Positions 17,843 to 26,230 of a stretch of DNA of 64,000 bases are shown piece by piece. The DNA comes from Parenemella sanctibonifatiensis (lineage in GTDB: Bacteria > Actinomycetota > Actinomycetes > Propionibacteriales > Propionibacteriaceae): NCBI RefSeq assembly GCF_002250565.1, contig NZ_NMVJ01000001.1, positions 62,001 to 126,000 on the forward strand. Reading direction: 5' to 3'. The position numbers and the translations under genes are program-made. Numbering within the stretch: position 1 is the first letter of the stretch; each line of letters starts with the position of its first letter. The notes below the pieces were generated by a model. The model saw nothing but the letters and a program-made list of their open reading frames with translations, was not told where the DNA came from and made no database searches.

Positions 17843-19228
17843 GTGCCAGTGCTGACAGCAGTCCTGTTACTCCTGCTGGGCCTCGTCCTGGTCTCGTTGA
17901 TCATTGCCGCCAACGGCTACTTCGTCCTGCAGGAATTTGCCTACATGTCGGTCGACCGGGTCGCGTTGCGCTCCCAGGCCGACGCCGGTGACGACGCCGC
18001 AGCCCGGGCGCTGAAGGTGACCCAGCAGACCTCCTTCATGTTGTCCGGCGCCCAGCTCGGCATCACCGTCACCGGCCTGCTGGTCGGCTTCGTCGCCGAA
18101 CCGCTGATCGGCTCCGCGATCAGCAGCCTGTTGGGGGGCGTCGGTGTCCCGGCTGCGGTCGGGGTCAGCATCGGCACCGTCGGCGCGCTGGTGTTGGCAA
18201 CGGTGGTCCAGATGATCTTCGGTGAGCTCTATCCCAAGAATCTGGCCATCGCCAACCCGAATCCGTTGGCCCGCAGCCTGGCGCGCTCGACCCTGATCTA
18301 TCTGACCGTCTTCGGTTGGCTCATCACCGTCTTCGACAAGGCCTCGACCGGCCTGCTGAAGCTGGTGGGCGTGGAGCCGGTGCACGACGTCGACAGCAGC
18401 GCCTCGGCCACCGACCTGGAACACATCATCGACGACTCCCGCGCCAGCGGTGACTTGCCCGAGGAATTGTCGCTGATGCTGGAGCGGATCATCGAGTTTC
18501 CCGACCAGCCGGTCGTGCACGCCATGATTCCCCGGGTCCAGGTGGACACCGTGCGCGAGCACCACACCATCGCCGAGACCCGCCGGATGATGGCCGCCGC
18601 CCACACCCGCTATCCGGTGATCGGCGACCACGACGAGCCGATCGGCGTGGTGCACCTGCTGGACGTGCTCGCCACCGAGATCGACGACCCGCGGCCGGTC
18701 ACTGAGATCATGCGCGAACCGATCCTGGTGCCGACTCTGATGTCGTTGGGGGATGCGCTGAGGCAGCTGTCCGACACCCACAACGAATTGGCCTGTGTCA
18801 TCGACGAGTACGGCGGTTTCGCCGGCATCATCACCATCGAGGATTTCGCCGAGGAACTCGTCGGCGAGATCAGCGATGAGCACGACGATTCCGGCCCGGA
18901 GGCCAACAGTGAGGCCGAAGGTGTCTGGGTGATGGACGGCGACCTTCACATCGACGAGGCCGAACGCAGCCTCGGTACGCCGCTGCCCGAGGGGGACTTC
19001 GAAACCATCGCCGGTCTGGTGATCAGCCACACCGGTCGCTTCCCCGAGGTCGGCGAGAAGCTCACCATCGAGCTGCCGAGCCGTGCCGATGACCACATCG
19101 CCGAGGTGCCGCAGCAGCGCCAGCTCGGGGTCGAGATCTTGGCGGTCGAGCGCCACATCCCGACCACGGTGCGGCTGTCGGTGTTGGTCGCACCGCTGGA
19201 GTCGGACTCTGAGGAGGTACGCCGATGA
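17843..19228 (+). CDS. CNNM/CorC-type membrane protein (DUF21, CBS pair, CorC_HlyC)
   Basis: 461 residues. The N-terminal DUF21 domain has about four helices and the typical NGYFVLQEFAYMSVDR and QLGITVTGLLVGFVAEP. Two CBS repeats follow at about 200-330 (MIPRVQVDTVREHHTIAE; VIDEYGGFAGIITIEDFAEE). A CorC_HlyC domain of about 80 residues closes it (WVMDGDLHIDEAERSLGTPL). The family is linked to magnesium or cobalt handling, sensed by nucleotides at the CBS pair. The start is GTG at 17843. The next gene overlaps by 4 nt (ATGA), so the two membrane proteins probably form a heteromer. Confidence 0.92.
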   Translation: MPVLTAVLLLLLGLVLVSLIIAANGYFVLQEFAYMSVDRVALRSQADAGDDAAARALKVTQQTSFMLSGAQLGITVTGLLVGFVAEPLIGSAISSLLGGVGVPAAVGVSIGTVGALVLATVVQMIFGELYPKNLAIANPNPLARSLARSTLIYLTVFGWLITVFDKASTGLLKLVGVEPVHDVDSSASATDLEHIIDDSRASGDLPEELSLMLERIIEFPDQPVVHAMIPRVQVDTVREHHTIAETRRMMAAAHTRYPVIGDHDEPIGVVHLLDVLATEIDDPRPVTEIMREPILVPTLMSLGDALRQLSDTHNELACVIDEYGGFAGIITIEDFAEELVGEISDEHDDSGPEANSEAEGVWVMDGDLHIDEAERSLGTPLPEGDFETIAGLVISHTGRFPEVGEKLTIELPSRADDHIAEVPQQRQLGVEILAVERHIPTTVRLSVLVAPLESDSEEVRR

Positions 19229-20238
19229 ACGGCTGGGTCGTGACCTTGGTGACCATCGGGCTGATCATCCTCAGCGCCTTCTTCGTCATCATCGAGTTTG
19301 CCCTGCTGGGCGCGCGCCGACACCGTCTCGAGGAACGTGCGGCCGATGACGGTGCCTCCCGGGCCGCGTTGCGGAGCATGAACGAGCTGACCGTGATGTT
19401 GGCGGCTGCCCAGTTGGGGATCACGGTGTGCACGTTCGCGCTTGGTGCGGTCACCAAGCCGGCTCTGGACGGTTGGTTGGGGCCGGTCCTGACCTCGGTC
19501 GGACTGCCGGCATGGTTGGCCGGCGGCGCTGCGTTCGTGGTCTCGCTGCTGGTGGTCACCTTCCTCCACCTGGTGGTCGGTGAGATGGCTCCGAAGTCCT
19601 GGGCGATTGCCCATCCCGAGACCGCCGCGCGTGTCGTGTCGCCGATTGCGCGGGCGTACGTGTGGCCGCTGAGGCCCTTCCTGGAGTGGGTGAACCGGAT
19701 CGCCAACCGGCTGGTACGCCGCAGTGGCGTGGAGCCGGTGGAGCGAGCGGCGGTCGGTGGCCGCGACGCCGACACGATTCGACACCTGGTGGAGTATTCC
19801 TCCCAGGTCGGTGTGTTGGAGCCCGAACTTCAGCACCACCTCACCGATGCCCTGGAGCTGAGCCGCCTCACCATCGCCGATGTCACCGATCCCGGGGAGC
19901 CGACCACGGTGGCTGCCGATGCCACGGTCGCCCAGGTGCACGAGGCTTCGCGAAACTCCGGACACCGACGCATCCTCCAGTTCGATGCCGACGGGACCCG
20001 CAGCTCGGTCATCCACGTCCGCGACACCTTGCTTGCTGATGCCGCGGAGCCGGCCTCGGACTACGCACGCTCGGCGTACCGCGTGAGCTGGGACACCCCC
20101 GCCCACGAGGTGCTCACCCAGATGCGCGAGCACAGCATCCAACTGGTGCTGGTCGACCACCCCGACGGCGTCGGCGTGGCGACGCTGACCGACATCGTGC
20201 AGCGGGTGCTGCCCGGTGGTGCGGCGGTCACCTCGTGA
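19225..20238 (+). CDS. Second CNNM-type membrane protein (DUF21 and CBS, no CorC_HlyC)
   Basis: 337 residues. The DUF21 helices appear again (IILSAFFVIIEFALLGARRHR; AAQLGITVCTFALGAVTKPAL; VVGEMAPKSWAIAHPE). Degenerate CBS repeats follow and end TDIVQRVLPGG. The CorC_HlyC domain present in the upstream partner is absent, which is typical for the shorter member of such pairs. The ATG at 19225 overlaps the previous stop, and its own stop overlaps the GTG of the alarmone synthetase gene. All three are thus coupled. The division of labour between the two CNNM chains is unknown. Confidence 0.9.
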   Translation: MNGWVVTLVTIGLIILSAFFVIIEFALLGARRHRLEERAADDGASRAALRSMNELTVMLAAAQLGITVCTFALGAVTKPALDGWLGPVLTSVGLPAWLAGGAAFVVSLLVVTFLHLVVGEMAPKSWAIAHPETAARVVSPIARAYVWPLRPFLEWVNRIANRLVRRSGVEPVERAAVGGRDADTIRHLVEYSSQVGVLEPELQHHLTDALELSRLTIADVTDPGEPTTVAADATVAQVHEASRNSGHRRILQFDADGTRSSVIHVRDTLLADAAEPASDYARSAYRVSWDTPAHEVLTQMREHSIQLVLVDHPDGVGVATLTDIVQRVLPGGAAVTS

Positions 20239-20987
20239 CCGAGCCGCACGACGCTGAGCCCGAACCGTCCGTCCCGGCCACCATGGCCGACCTGAAGCGA
20301 TTCCGCGACGCCATGGCGCGTTTCATGCTGAGCTACCGGTTCGGCATCGACGAGATCATGACCAAGATCGACATCCTCAAGACCGAGTTCGAACATCTTC
20401 ACGAGTACAGCCCGATCGAGCACGTCAGTTCCCGGCTGAAGACGCCACAGAGCATCCTCACCAAGGCACGCCGGCGTGGTATCCCGGTCACGATGACCTC
20501 GATCCAGGAGAACATCCTCGACATCGCCGGGGTCCGCGTCGTGTGTAGCTTCATCAACGATGCGTACGCCCTCGCCGACCTGCTGACCGCCCAGCGGGAC
20601 CTGACCGTGGTGCAGGTGAAGGACTACATCAAGCACCCGAAGTCGAACGGCTACAAGAGCCTGCACCTGATCGTCAAGGTGCCGGTCTTCCTGTCCTCGT
20701 CGGTGGAGGACGTGCACGTGGAACTGCAGATTCGCACCATCGCGATGGACTTCTGGGCCAGCTTGGAACACAAGATCTATTACAAGTTCGACCAGGACGT
20801 GCCCGCCGACATGTTGGATGAGTTGGCGGCTGCCGCGCACACCGCGAGCGAACTGGATGAGCGGATGCAGCGGATCCATCACGACGTGGCAGCTCTCAAG
20901 CCGGTGGCGCCGCCCGATGATCTGCGCAACGTACGCCTGCCTGCCGCATTGGACGAGTTCCTCGGCAACGGGCAGGACCAGCACTGA
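20235..20987 (+). CDS. Small alarmone synthetase ((p)ppGpp synthetase, RelA/SpoT domain)
   Basis: 250 residues with only the synthetase domain. Motifs seen are EYSPIEHVSSRLKTPQSIL, the nucleotide loop RRRG, DIAGVRVVCSF, DYIKHPKSNGYKSLHLIV and VELQIRTIAMDFWASLEHKI. No HD hydrolase, TGS or ACT domain is present, so it matches the RelQ/RelP-like small synthetases that make (p)ppGpp from GTP/GDP and ATP in the cytoplasm. The GTG at 20235 overlaps the stop of the CNNM gene (GTGA). The coupling suggests that alarmone production is linked to ion or membrane stress sensed by the CNNM pair, which is inference. Confidence 0.93.
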   Translation: MTEPHDAEPEPSVPATMADLKRFRDAMARFMLSYRFGIDEIMTKIDILKTEFEHLHEYSPIEHVSSRLKTPQSILTKARRRGIPVTMTSIQENILDIAGVRVVCSFINDAYALADLLTAQRDLTVVQVKDYIKHPKSNGYKSLHLIVKVPVFLSSSVEDVHVELQIRTIAMDFWASLEHKIYYKFDQDVPADMLDELAAAAHTASELDERMQRIHHDVAALKPVAPPDDLRNVRLPAALDEFLGNGQDQH

Positions 20988-22250
20988 TCAGCTGGGGCCA
21001 CTTCGGGCGCCGGCGACGGTGAGCCAGGCAAGTGGCACCAGCACCACCATCGCCACCAACGACAAGGTGGCGAAATCGCTGGCGGCCAGCAAGGGTCCGG
21101 CAGCGAAGGCCGCCACGGCCGCACCGATGTTCGCCAGCGCGTCGACGCCGCCCTGGGCGGTAGCGCGGGTCTCCTCAGCCACCACGGCAGCGAACAGCGC
21201 CGAGGCGGCGACATTGCAGAAGGACCAGCCCAGCCCCAGCAACAGCAACGACACCACCACCCAGGTCAGGTTGTGGGGTCGGAGCGCGCCCACCAGCAAG
21301 GAGGCGACGAACAGCCCGATGCCGATGCCGATGGTGGCGCGATGCCCCACCCGGTCGGCCAGCTGCCCGACCACCGGCGACAGGGCGTACATGCCCACCA
21401 CGTGCAGGCTGATGGTGATCCCCACGATCGTGATGTCACCGCCGGTGTGGGCGATGTGCACCGGGGTCATCGTCATCACCGCGACCATGACGATCTGGGC
21501 TGTGATGATGGCGATGACCGCATACCGTGCGCGCCGGTTGACGCGCAGTTCGTCGCGGATCAGGGCGAGACGTTGCCGCGCCGTCACCCGTGCCTCGGGG
21601 CGGGCCCGGCCTGCGGCCTGCCGGACCAGCAGCGGGTCGGGGCGCAACCAGATGAACACCACGACCCCAGCCAGTGCCAGACAGCAGGCAGCGATGAGGA
21701 AGGCCCCGGCGTACACGTTGATGCCGAGGTCCTTCATGGCTGCGGCGGGTACGCCGAGGTTGGGGCCCAGCACCGAGCCGAGCGTGCCGACCCATACCAC
21801 CAGCGCCAACGAGCGGCCGCGACGTTGCGGGGTGGCCAGGTCGGTGGCAGCAAACCGGGACTGGAGCGCCACCGCCGACCCTGCACCGATCAGCAACAGG
21901 CCCGCGAACAGCGCGGGCACCAACCGGAACTGAGCCGCCGGCACCAGCACGGCTGCGCCGGTGGCCGCCACCCACCAGCCGGCCGCCAGGGCAACCCGAC
22001 GACCGAACCGCGCCGCCAGCGCTCCCAGCGGAATGCCGAACAGTGCCGCCCCCAGAGTGCTGGCGGTGCGGGCCAGCCCGGCCCAGGCCTCGTTGGCGGT
22101 CACCTCACTGGCCGCCAGGATGCCGATCGAAGGAGCCACACCCACCCCGACGGTCCCGATCACCTGCCCTACGACCAGGGTTCGCAGGGTGCGCCGCTGC
22201 AGCGTCGCGTACCCACCAGTCGGCTGGTCTGTCGTCGGGGCATCGGGCAC
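20988..22250 (-). CDS. MFS transporter
   Basis: About 420 residues, 12 hydrophobic helices, with motif A LAARFGRRVALAAGWW and its second-half copy GQLADRVGHRATIGIG. The middle cytoplasmic loop is basic (RRGRSLAL; RPEARVTARQRLALIRDELRVNRRARY). The GTG at 22250 is preferred because AGGG lies 8 nt upstream; GTG at 22259 has none and ATG at 22301 would overlap the divergent gene. Its stop directly abuts that of the alarmone synthetase. The substrate is unknown, and the profile suggests efflux of a small metabolite or drug. Confidence 0.85.
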   Translation of the reverse strand: MPDAPTTDQPTGGYATLQRRTLRTLVVGQVIGTVGVGVAPSIGILAASEVTANEAWAGLARTASTLGAALFGIPLGALAARFGRRVALAAGWWVAATGAAVLVPAAQFRLVPALFAGLLLIGAGSAVALQSRFAATDLATPQRRGRSLALVVWVGTLGSVLGPNLGVPAAAMKDLGINVYAGAFLIAACCLALAGVVVFIWLRPDPLLVRQAAGRARPEARVTARQRLALIRDELRVNRRARYAVIAIITAQIVMVAVMTMTPVHIAHTGGDITIVGITISLHVVGMYALSPVVGQLADRVGHRATIGIGIGLFVASLLVGALRPHNLTWVVVSLLLLGLGWSFCNVAASALFAAVVAEETRATAQGGVDALANIGAAVAAFAAGPLLAASDFATLSLVAMVVLVPLAWLTVAGARSGPS

Positions 22251-22299
22251 AGCAGGCACCCTACTCAGGTGGTGGCCGTCGGCACGACAGAATGCCCCC

Positions 22300-22914
22300 A
22301 TGGCTGTCTATGCGCGCCCCTCGTGGCAACTGGTCCGGCAGGTCGTCGCCGACCTCTTCGTGGTCGGCTGGGGCGCGGCGTGGTGGTGGGTCTCGCGGCA
22401 GGTCCACGACGTCATCAACCTGTTGGCCGACCCCGCCCGCGAGATGCGCGACGTGGCCCAGGGGCTGCGCAGCAACACCGACGGTCTGGGCGAGGCGGCC
22501 GGTGACCTGCCGATCGGCGGCGACCTGTTGGAGCCGCCGTTCCGGGAGATGTCAGGGCAGTTGTTGACCTTGGAGGAGGCCGCCAACGCCCAGATCGCCG
22601 CGATCGAGACCACCGCCACCTGGGTGGGCTGGTGCCTCTTCCTGATCCCGCTGCTGACCCTGGTGGCGGTGTGGCTGCCGTGGCGGGTGTCCTTCATACG
22701 CCGGTCGGCCGCGGCGCAGGGACACATCGACTCCGGTGCCGATCTGGACCTCTATGCGCTGCGCGCCATGGCGAGCCAACCGATGCACAAGCTCGCGAAG
22801 ATCCACGACGATCCGGTCGCGGCGTGGCGATCCGGCGACCGCGCCACCATCACCAAGCTCGCCGATCTGGAGTTTCGTCGAGCTGGGCTGCGTGCCCCGA
22901 AACAGCTGGACTGA
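22300..22914 (+). CDS. Conserved membrane protein, two helices
   Basis: 204 residues. Hydrophobic helices lie near residues 14-32 (VVADLFVVGWGAAWWWV) and 105-127 (WVGWCLFLIPLLTLVAVWLP). A helical loop between them contains REMRDVAQGLRSNTDGLGEA, likely outside the membrane. The C-terminal 70 residues are charged and cytoplasmic. This arrangement occurs in uncharacterised actinobacterial proteins and I cannot give a function. It starts divergently from the MFS gene and precedes the sigma-ogt-tag operon with a 64-nt gap. Confidence 0.72.
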   Translation: MAVYARPSWQLVRQVVADLFVVGWGAAWWWVSRQVHDVINLLADPAREMRDVAQGLRSNTDGLGEAAGDLPIGGDLLEPPFREMSGQLLTLEEAANAQIAAIETTATWVGWCLFLIPLLTLVAVWLPWRVSFIRRSAAAQGHIDSGADLDLYALRAMASQPMHKLAKIHDDPVAAWRSGDRATITKLADLEFRRAGLRAPKQLD

Positions 22915-22978
22915 CGGCTGTCGGCGGGCCTGCGAATTGGCACCTCACGTTTGAGTCGGCTCGCCCGTCTACCTTGTG

Positions 22979-23479
22979 ATGACGATGAACACGCCTTTCG
23001 AGCACGCCGTGGACCGGCATGGGGCAACCGTGCTGCGGGTCTGCCGCGCCGTGCTCGGCCCCGGGCCAGACGCCGACGACGCTTGGTCGGAAGCGTTCCT
23101 CGCGGCGCTGAAGTCGTGGCCGGAGCTACCCGAGGACACCAACGTGGAGGCATGGCTGGTCCGGGTCGCGCATCGTAAGTCCATCGACATCACCCGGGCT
23201 CGGGCCCGACAGATCCCGACCGACGCCTTGCCCGACCAGGTTGCCACCACAGGCATTCCGGACGCCGGCCAGACGTGGCTGTGGCAGGCACTGGCCGAGT
23301 TGCCGGAACGGCAGCGGCTGGCGCTCGCGTACCACTACTTCGGTGGCCTGAGCCATGTCGAGACCGCCGAGATCACTGGCAGCCGCCCCGACGCGGTCCG
23401 CCGCGCTGCTGCCGATGGCATCCGCAAGCTGCGGCAGGCCCACGGCGTACTCGAAACCCCACAAGGAGCATCCCGATGA
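22979..23479 (+). CDS. ECF-like RNA polymerase sigma factor in an alkylation-repair operon
   Basis: About 166 residues. Sigma region 2 is seen in HAVDRHGATVLRVCRAVLG and DDAWSEAFLAALKSWPELPE, with VEAWLVRVAHRKSIDITRAR. Region 4 is ALAELPERQRLALAYHYFGG with the helix-turn-helix SHVETAEITGSRPDAVRRAA. No anti-sigma gene adjoins. The stop overlaps the start of ogt by ATGA. Starts at 22976 (GTG), 22979 or 22985 (ATG) are all possible and none has a clear ribosome site. The linkage implies a sigma factor that directs transcription of its own repair genes, which is inference. Confidence 0.85.
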   Translation: MTMNTPFEHAVDRHGATVLRVCRAVLGPGPDADDAWSEAFLAALKSWPELPEDTNVEAWLVRVAHRKSIDITRARARQIPTDALPDQVATTGIPDAGQTWLWQALAELPERQRLALAYHYFGGLSHVETAEITGSRPDAVRRAAADGIRKLRQAHGVLETPQGASR

Positions 23480-24066
23480 GCACCGATGACATGTTTCCCG
23501 TGGCTGACAGTGAGGTGGAGGCACTGTTGACCCGATTGACCGGCCGGGCCGCCGATGAACATCTGCTGGATGTGGCCTACCGAACCATTGACAGCCCGAT
23601 CGGGACCCTGCTGCTCGCAGCGACCGAAGCCGGTCTGGTGCGGGTCGCGTTCGAGTTGGAGGATTTCGACACAGTGCTGGCCAGCCTGGCGACCCGGATC
23701 AGTCCGCGGCTGCTGCAGGCGCCACGCCGACTGGACCAGACCGCGGCACAACTGGAGGAATACTTCGCCGGCACCCGACGGTCCTTCGACGTCCCGTTGG
23801 ACTTCGGGATGTCCTCGGGCTTCCGCCAGCAGGTGCAGCAGTACCTGCCTCGGATCGGCTACGGCCAGACCCAGAGCTACAAGGAGGTCGCGACCGTGAT
23901 CGGCAGCCCGACTGCCGTACGCGCAGTCGGCTCGGCCTGTGCCACCAATCCACTGCCGGTGGTGGTGCCATGCCACCGGGTGCTGCGCTCCGACGGCACC
24001 CTGGGCGGCTACTTGGGTGGCTTGGACGCGAAGACCACCCTGTTGACCTTGGAAGGGGCATCATGA
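23476..24066 (+). CDS. ogt: Methylated-DNA--protein-cysteine methyltransferase
   Basis: 196 residues. The acceptor motif PCHRV (VVVPCHRVLRSDGTLGGYLGG) holds the cysteine that takes the alkyl group from O6-alkylguanine in a suicide reaction. The DNA-binding winged helix precedes it (YGQTQSYKEVATVIGSPTAV, then the arginine finger region RAVGSACATNPLPV). The N-terminal ribonuclease-like domain starts VAYRTIDSPIGTLLLAATE. The ATG at 23476 overlaps the sigma factor stop, and its own stop overlaps tag, so all three are cotranslated. The gene symbol follows the single-domain Ogt type. Confidence 0.95.
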   Translation: MSTDDMFPVADSEVEALLTRLTGRAADEHLLDVAYRTIDSPIGTLLLAATEAGLVRVAFELEDFDTVLASLATRISPRLLQAPRRLDQTAAQLEEYFAGTRRSFDVPLDFGMSSGFRQQVQQYLPRIGYGQTQSYKEVATVIGSPTAVRAVGSACATNPLPVVVPCHRVLRSDGTLGGYLGGLDAKTTLLTLEGAS

Positions 24067-24662
24067 GCGACACCGACCTCATCATCGGCGAGGACGGGCT
24101 GGCGCGGCCGGCGTGGGCCAGCACCGACCCCATGATGTGCGACTACTACGACACCGAATGGGGCATGCCGGTCCGCGACGAGCAGGGACTCTACGAGCGG
24201 ATCAGCTTGGAGGCCTTCCAGGCGGGGCTGTCGTGGGCGACGATCCTGCGCAAGCGGCCGGCCTTCCGGGAGGCCTTCGACGGTTTCGACCCCGACCGCG
24301 TCGCCAGCTACGGGGATGCGGAGTTCGACCGGCTGATGTCCGACGAGGGGATCGTCCGCAACAGGGCCAAGATCACCGCCACCATCACCAATGCGAAGGC
24401 GACCATCGCCCTGCGCGACAAGGGCGGCCTGGTCGACTTCGTCTGGTCCTTCCAGCCGAACCAGACCCCCACCCCGCGTACGGCGGCGGAGGTCCCGAGC
24501 AGCTCCCCGGAGTCGGTTGCCCTGTCGAAGGCGCTGCGCAAGGAGGGGTTCGCCTTCGTCGGCCCCACCACGATGTACGCCCTGATGGAGGCTGTCGGCA
24601 TCATCGACACACATCTGGTCGGTTCCCACCGGCGAGGCAGTTCGGGGATCTGGCCGGACTGA
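24063..24662 (+). CDS. tag: DNA-3-methyladenine glycosylase I
   Basis: 199 residues. Family motifs are DYYDTEWGMPVRDEQGLYER, EAFQAGLSWATILRKRPAF and FVGPTTMYALMEAVGIIDTH. The enzyme removes 3-methyladenine from DNA as the first step of base excision repair. In E. coli Tag a Cys and a His near the N terminus bind zinc; the aligned positions here look like Pro and Tyr, so the zinc site is probably absent, as in many actinobacterial homologues. The ATG at 24063 overlaps the ogt stop. Together with ogt this pairs direct reversal with excision of alkyl damage. Confidence 0.95.
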   Translation: MSDTDLIIGEDGLARPAWASTDPMMCDYYDTEWGMPVRDEQGLYERISLEAFQAGLSWATILRKRPAFREAFDGFDPDRVASYGDAEFDRLMSDEGIVRNRAKITATITNAKATIALRDKGGLVDFVWSFQPNQTPTPRTAAEVPSSSPESVALSKALRKEGFAFVGPTTMYALMEAVGIIDTHLVGSHRRGSSGIWPD

Positions 24663-24687
24663 GCTGGCCGACCCGACCGGATCTCGC

Positions 24688-25378
24688 TCAGCGCAGCATG
24701 CGCTCCTTGGTCTGATCGATCAGCCCCACCAGCCTGCTGGCGTGGTGCTCGTTGACGATCCGTGCGAAGTCATTCGAGGCGCGCGGATCGTCGCCGTAGA
24801 CCTCCCGGATCCGCTGGCCCATCGCCTGCGCCAGCCGCCGTGCGACAGCCGGGGTGGTGAGCACGTAATTGGGCGCGACGCAGGTCTGCCCGGCGTTGAG
24901 GAACTTTCCCCATGCCAGCCAACCGGCGACCTCGTCGAGGTCAGCGCTCGGCTCCACCCACACCGGGGACTTCCCACCGAGTTCGAGGGTGACCGGGGTG
25001 AGATGCTTCGCGGCGGCCTCCATCACGACACAGGCCACCCGGCCGTTGCCGGTGTAGAAAATGTGGTCGAAGCACTGCTCGAGCAGTGCCGTGGTCTCCG
25101 GGACCTCGCCCTCCACGACCCTGATCACCCGGTTCTCGGTGTAGCGGGGAAGGTACTTCGCCAGCGCGGCGGAGGTCGCTGGCGCCAACTCGCTCGGCTT
25201 GACCACAACGGCATTGCCCGCCGCGATCGCCCCGATCATCGGGCAGAGCGTCAGCTGGACCGGATAGTTCCACGGCGCGATCACCAGGACCACGCCGAGC
25301 GGCTGCCGCACGACGCTACCCAGGGCAGGTTGCAGTTGCATCGAGATCCGCACCCGCCGGGGTTTGCTGGATGAGTTC
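24688..25378 (-). pseudogene. Internal fragment of an aldehyde dehydrogenase
   Basis: The frame reads [20 protein letters not shown], then [36 protein letters not shown], and the catalytic Cys region [16 protein letters not shown] of class 3-type NAD(P) aldehyde dehydrogenases. It ends [21 protein letters not shown] followed by a stop. About 100 N-terminal and 140 C-terminal residues of the usual 450-460 are missing. Upstream of about 25378 the sequence switches to unrelated coding remnants, and downstream it stops 25 nt beyond tag. The central Rossmann and catalytic parts alone should not be active, so this is a gene piece left by rearrangement. Confidence 0.8.
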
Positions 25379-25690
25379 GACTCCGTCCGGCCCCCACATC
25401 AGCCGCATCACCCGCTTTTCGATGAGCGGCTGCTGGACGAGCCAAGCCACCGGCAGCGCCAGCTTCTTGGCAGCCACAGCGAGGGCGGATTTCGCCGGGC
25501 CGTAGCCCGCCCACCGGCGGGCGCCGCGGCCGAAGGCGCCCATGATGGGCAGTTCCCACAGCACGACCCGGATCTCCCGGACCGGGACCGACACCTACGG
25601 GACAGAACAGCTGGACTTCACGATCGAGGTGTTCTTGGCTGGCGTAGGAGCTCAGCTCCGGTGAGCCGAAGGGTGACCAGGAGTTGAACA
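25379..25690 (-). other. Scrambled coding remnants upstream of the ALDH fragment
   Basis: On the minus strand one frame gives GYGPAKSALAVAAKKLALPV and [15 protein letters not shown], which look like real protein but match no family I know. Another, further upstream, gives FGSPELSSYASQEHLDREVQ. Neither has a start or stop context of its own, and they run into the ALDH piece in a third frame. I read this as pieces of two genes joined by deletions at the left border of the island. Confidence 0.45.
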
Positions 25691-25694
25691 GAAG

Positions 25695-25720
25695 AAAAGC
25701 CCGGCGGTGTGGCCGGGCTT
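25695..25720 (-). terminator. Possible intrinsic terminator
   Basis: A perfect 9-bp stem (AAGCCCGGC and GCCGGGCTT) with a 6-nt loop is followed on the minus strand by TTTTCTTC. It would stop leftward transcription before the gene fragments. No intact leftward gene ends close to it, so it may be a relic. It overlaps the putative start of the rightward HTH gene. Confidence 0.4.
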
Positions 25721-26035
25721 GTCGCAGAATTCGCGAGTTCTGTGGACGCCGGTGGACTAAACCCCAACACGTGGGAGCGATTGGAGCGGCTGGGCGCCGC
25801 GTGGAAGCAGGCGAAACAAGGCGTCGGAAGTGAGAAACCACGAGCGGGAGAACCTGATTTTGGGGTGGTGGTCAACCCAACGAGACGGTCTCGAACACCA
25901 CTCACCGAGAACGAGGTGGACGCGATCCGAACGGCGCGGGAGGCTGGCGAGACCGTGACGTCAATCGCGAGGCGTTTCGAGGTGCACCGGTTGACGGTCT
26001 GGGAACGCACAAGAGACTTGCCCGTTTCGAAGTAG
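25709..26035 (+). CDS. Small HTH protein resembling the C-terminal domain of resolvases
   Basis: 108 residues from a GTG at 25709; a start at GTG 25742 (VDAGGLNPN) is also possible. The last 45 residues, PLTENEVDAIRTAREAGETV then TSIARRFEVHRLTVWERTR, match the Hin/resolvase-type helix-turn-helix. The N-terminal part (NPNTWERLERLGAAWKQAKQ) is helical and lacks the catalytic serine domain. It is either a detached recombinase tail or a small DNA-binding regulator of the island. No partner gene overlaps it. Confidence 0.5.
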   Translation: MAGLVAEFASSVDAGGLNPNTWERLERLGAAWKQAKQGVGSEKPRAGEPDFGVVVNPTRRSRTPLTENEVDAIRTAREAGETVTSIARRFEVHRLTVWERTRDLPVSK

Positions 26036-26230
26036 TCCTTTCAGCCGAAACACCTGCGCTCTTCGTTGGCGGCGTTCCAACACCGCATACGAAAGGCCGG
26101 CGCTCTAGAGGTTGCCCTCGCACAGAGATAGGAACATATTCCCTCAATAGCGCGAAGTAGCGGGAGGCGGCGCCACCTGGCGCGTCGATCACGAGAGAGA
26201 GAACCCAAGCCGAAGACTAGGGTTGCCGGG

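Noticed and set aside
25645-25656. GGAGCTCAG as a possible partial repeat of the tRNA-Ala end (GGAGCTAAG)
   Set aside because: Only about nine bases match with one mismatch and the flanks differ, so it does not support an attachment site.
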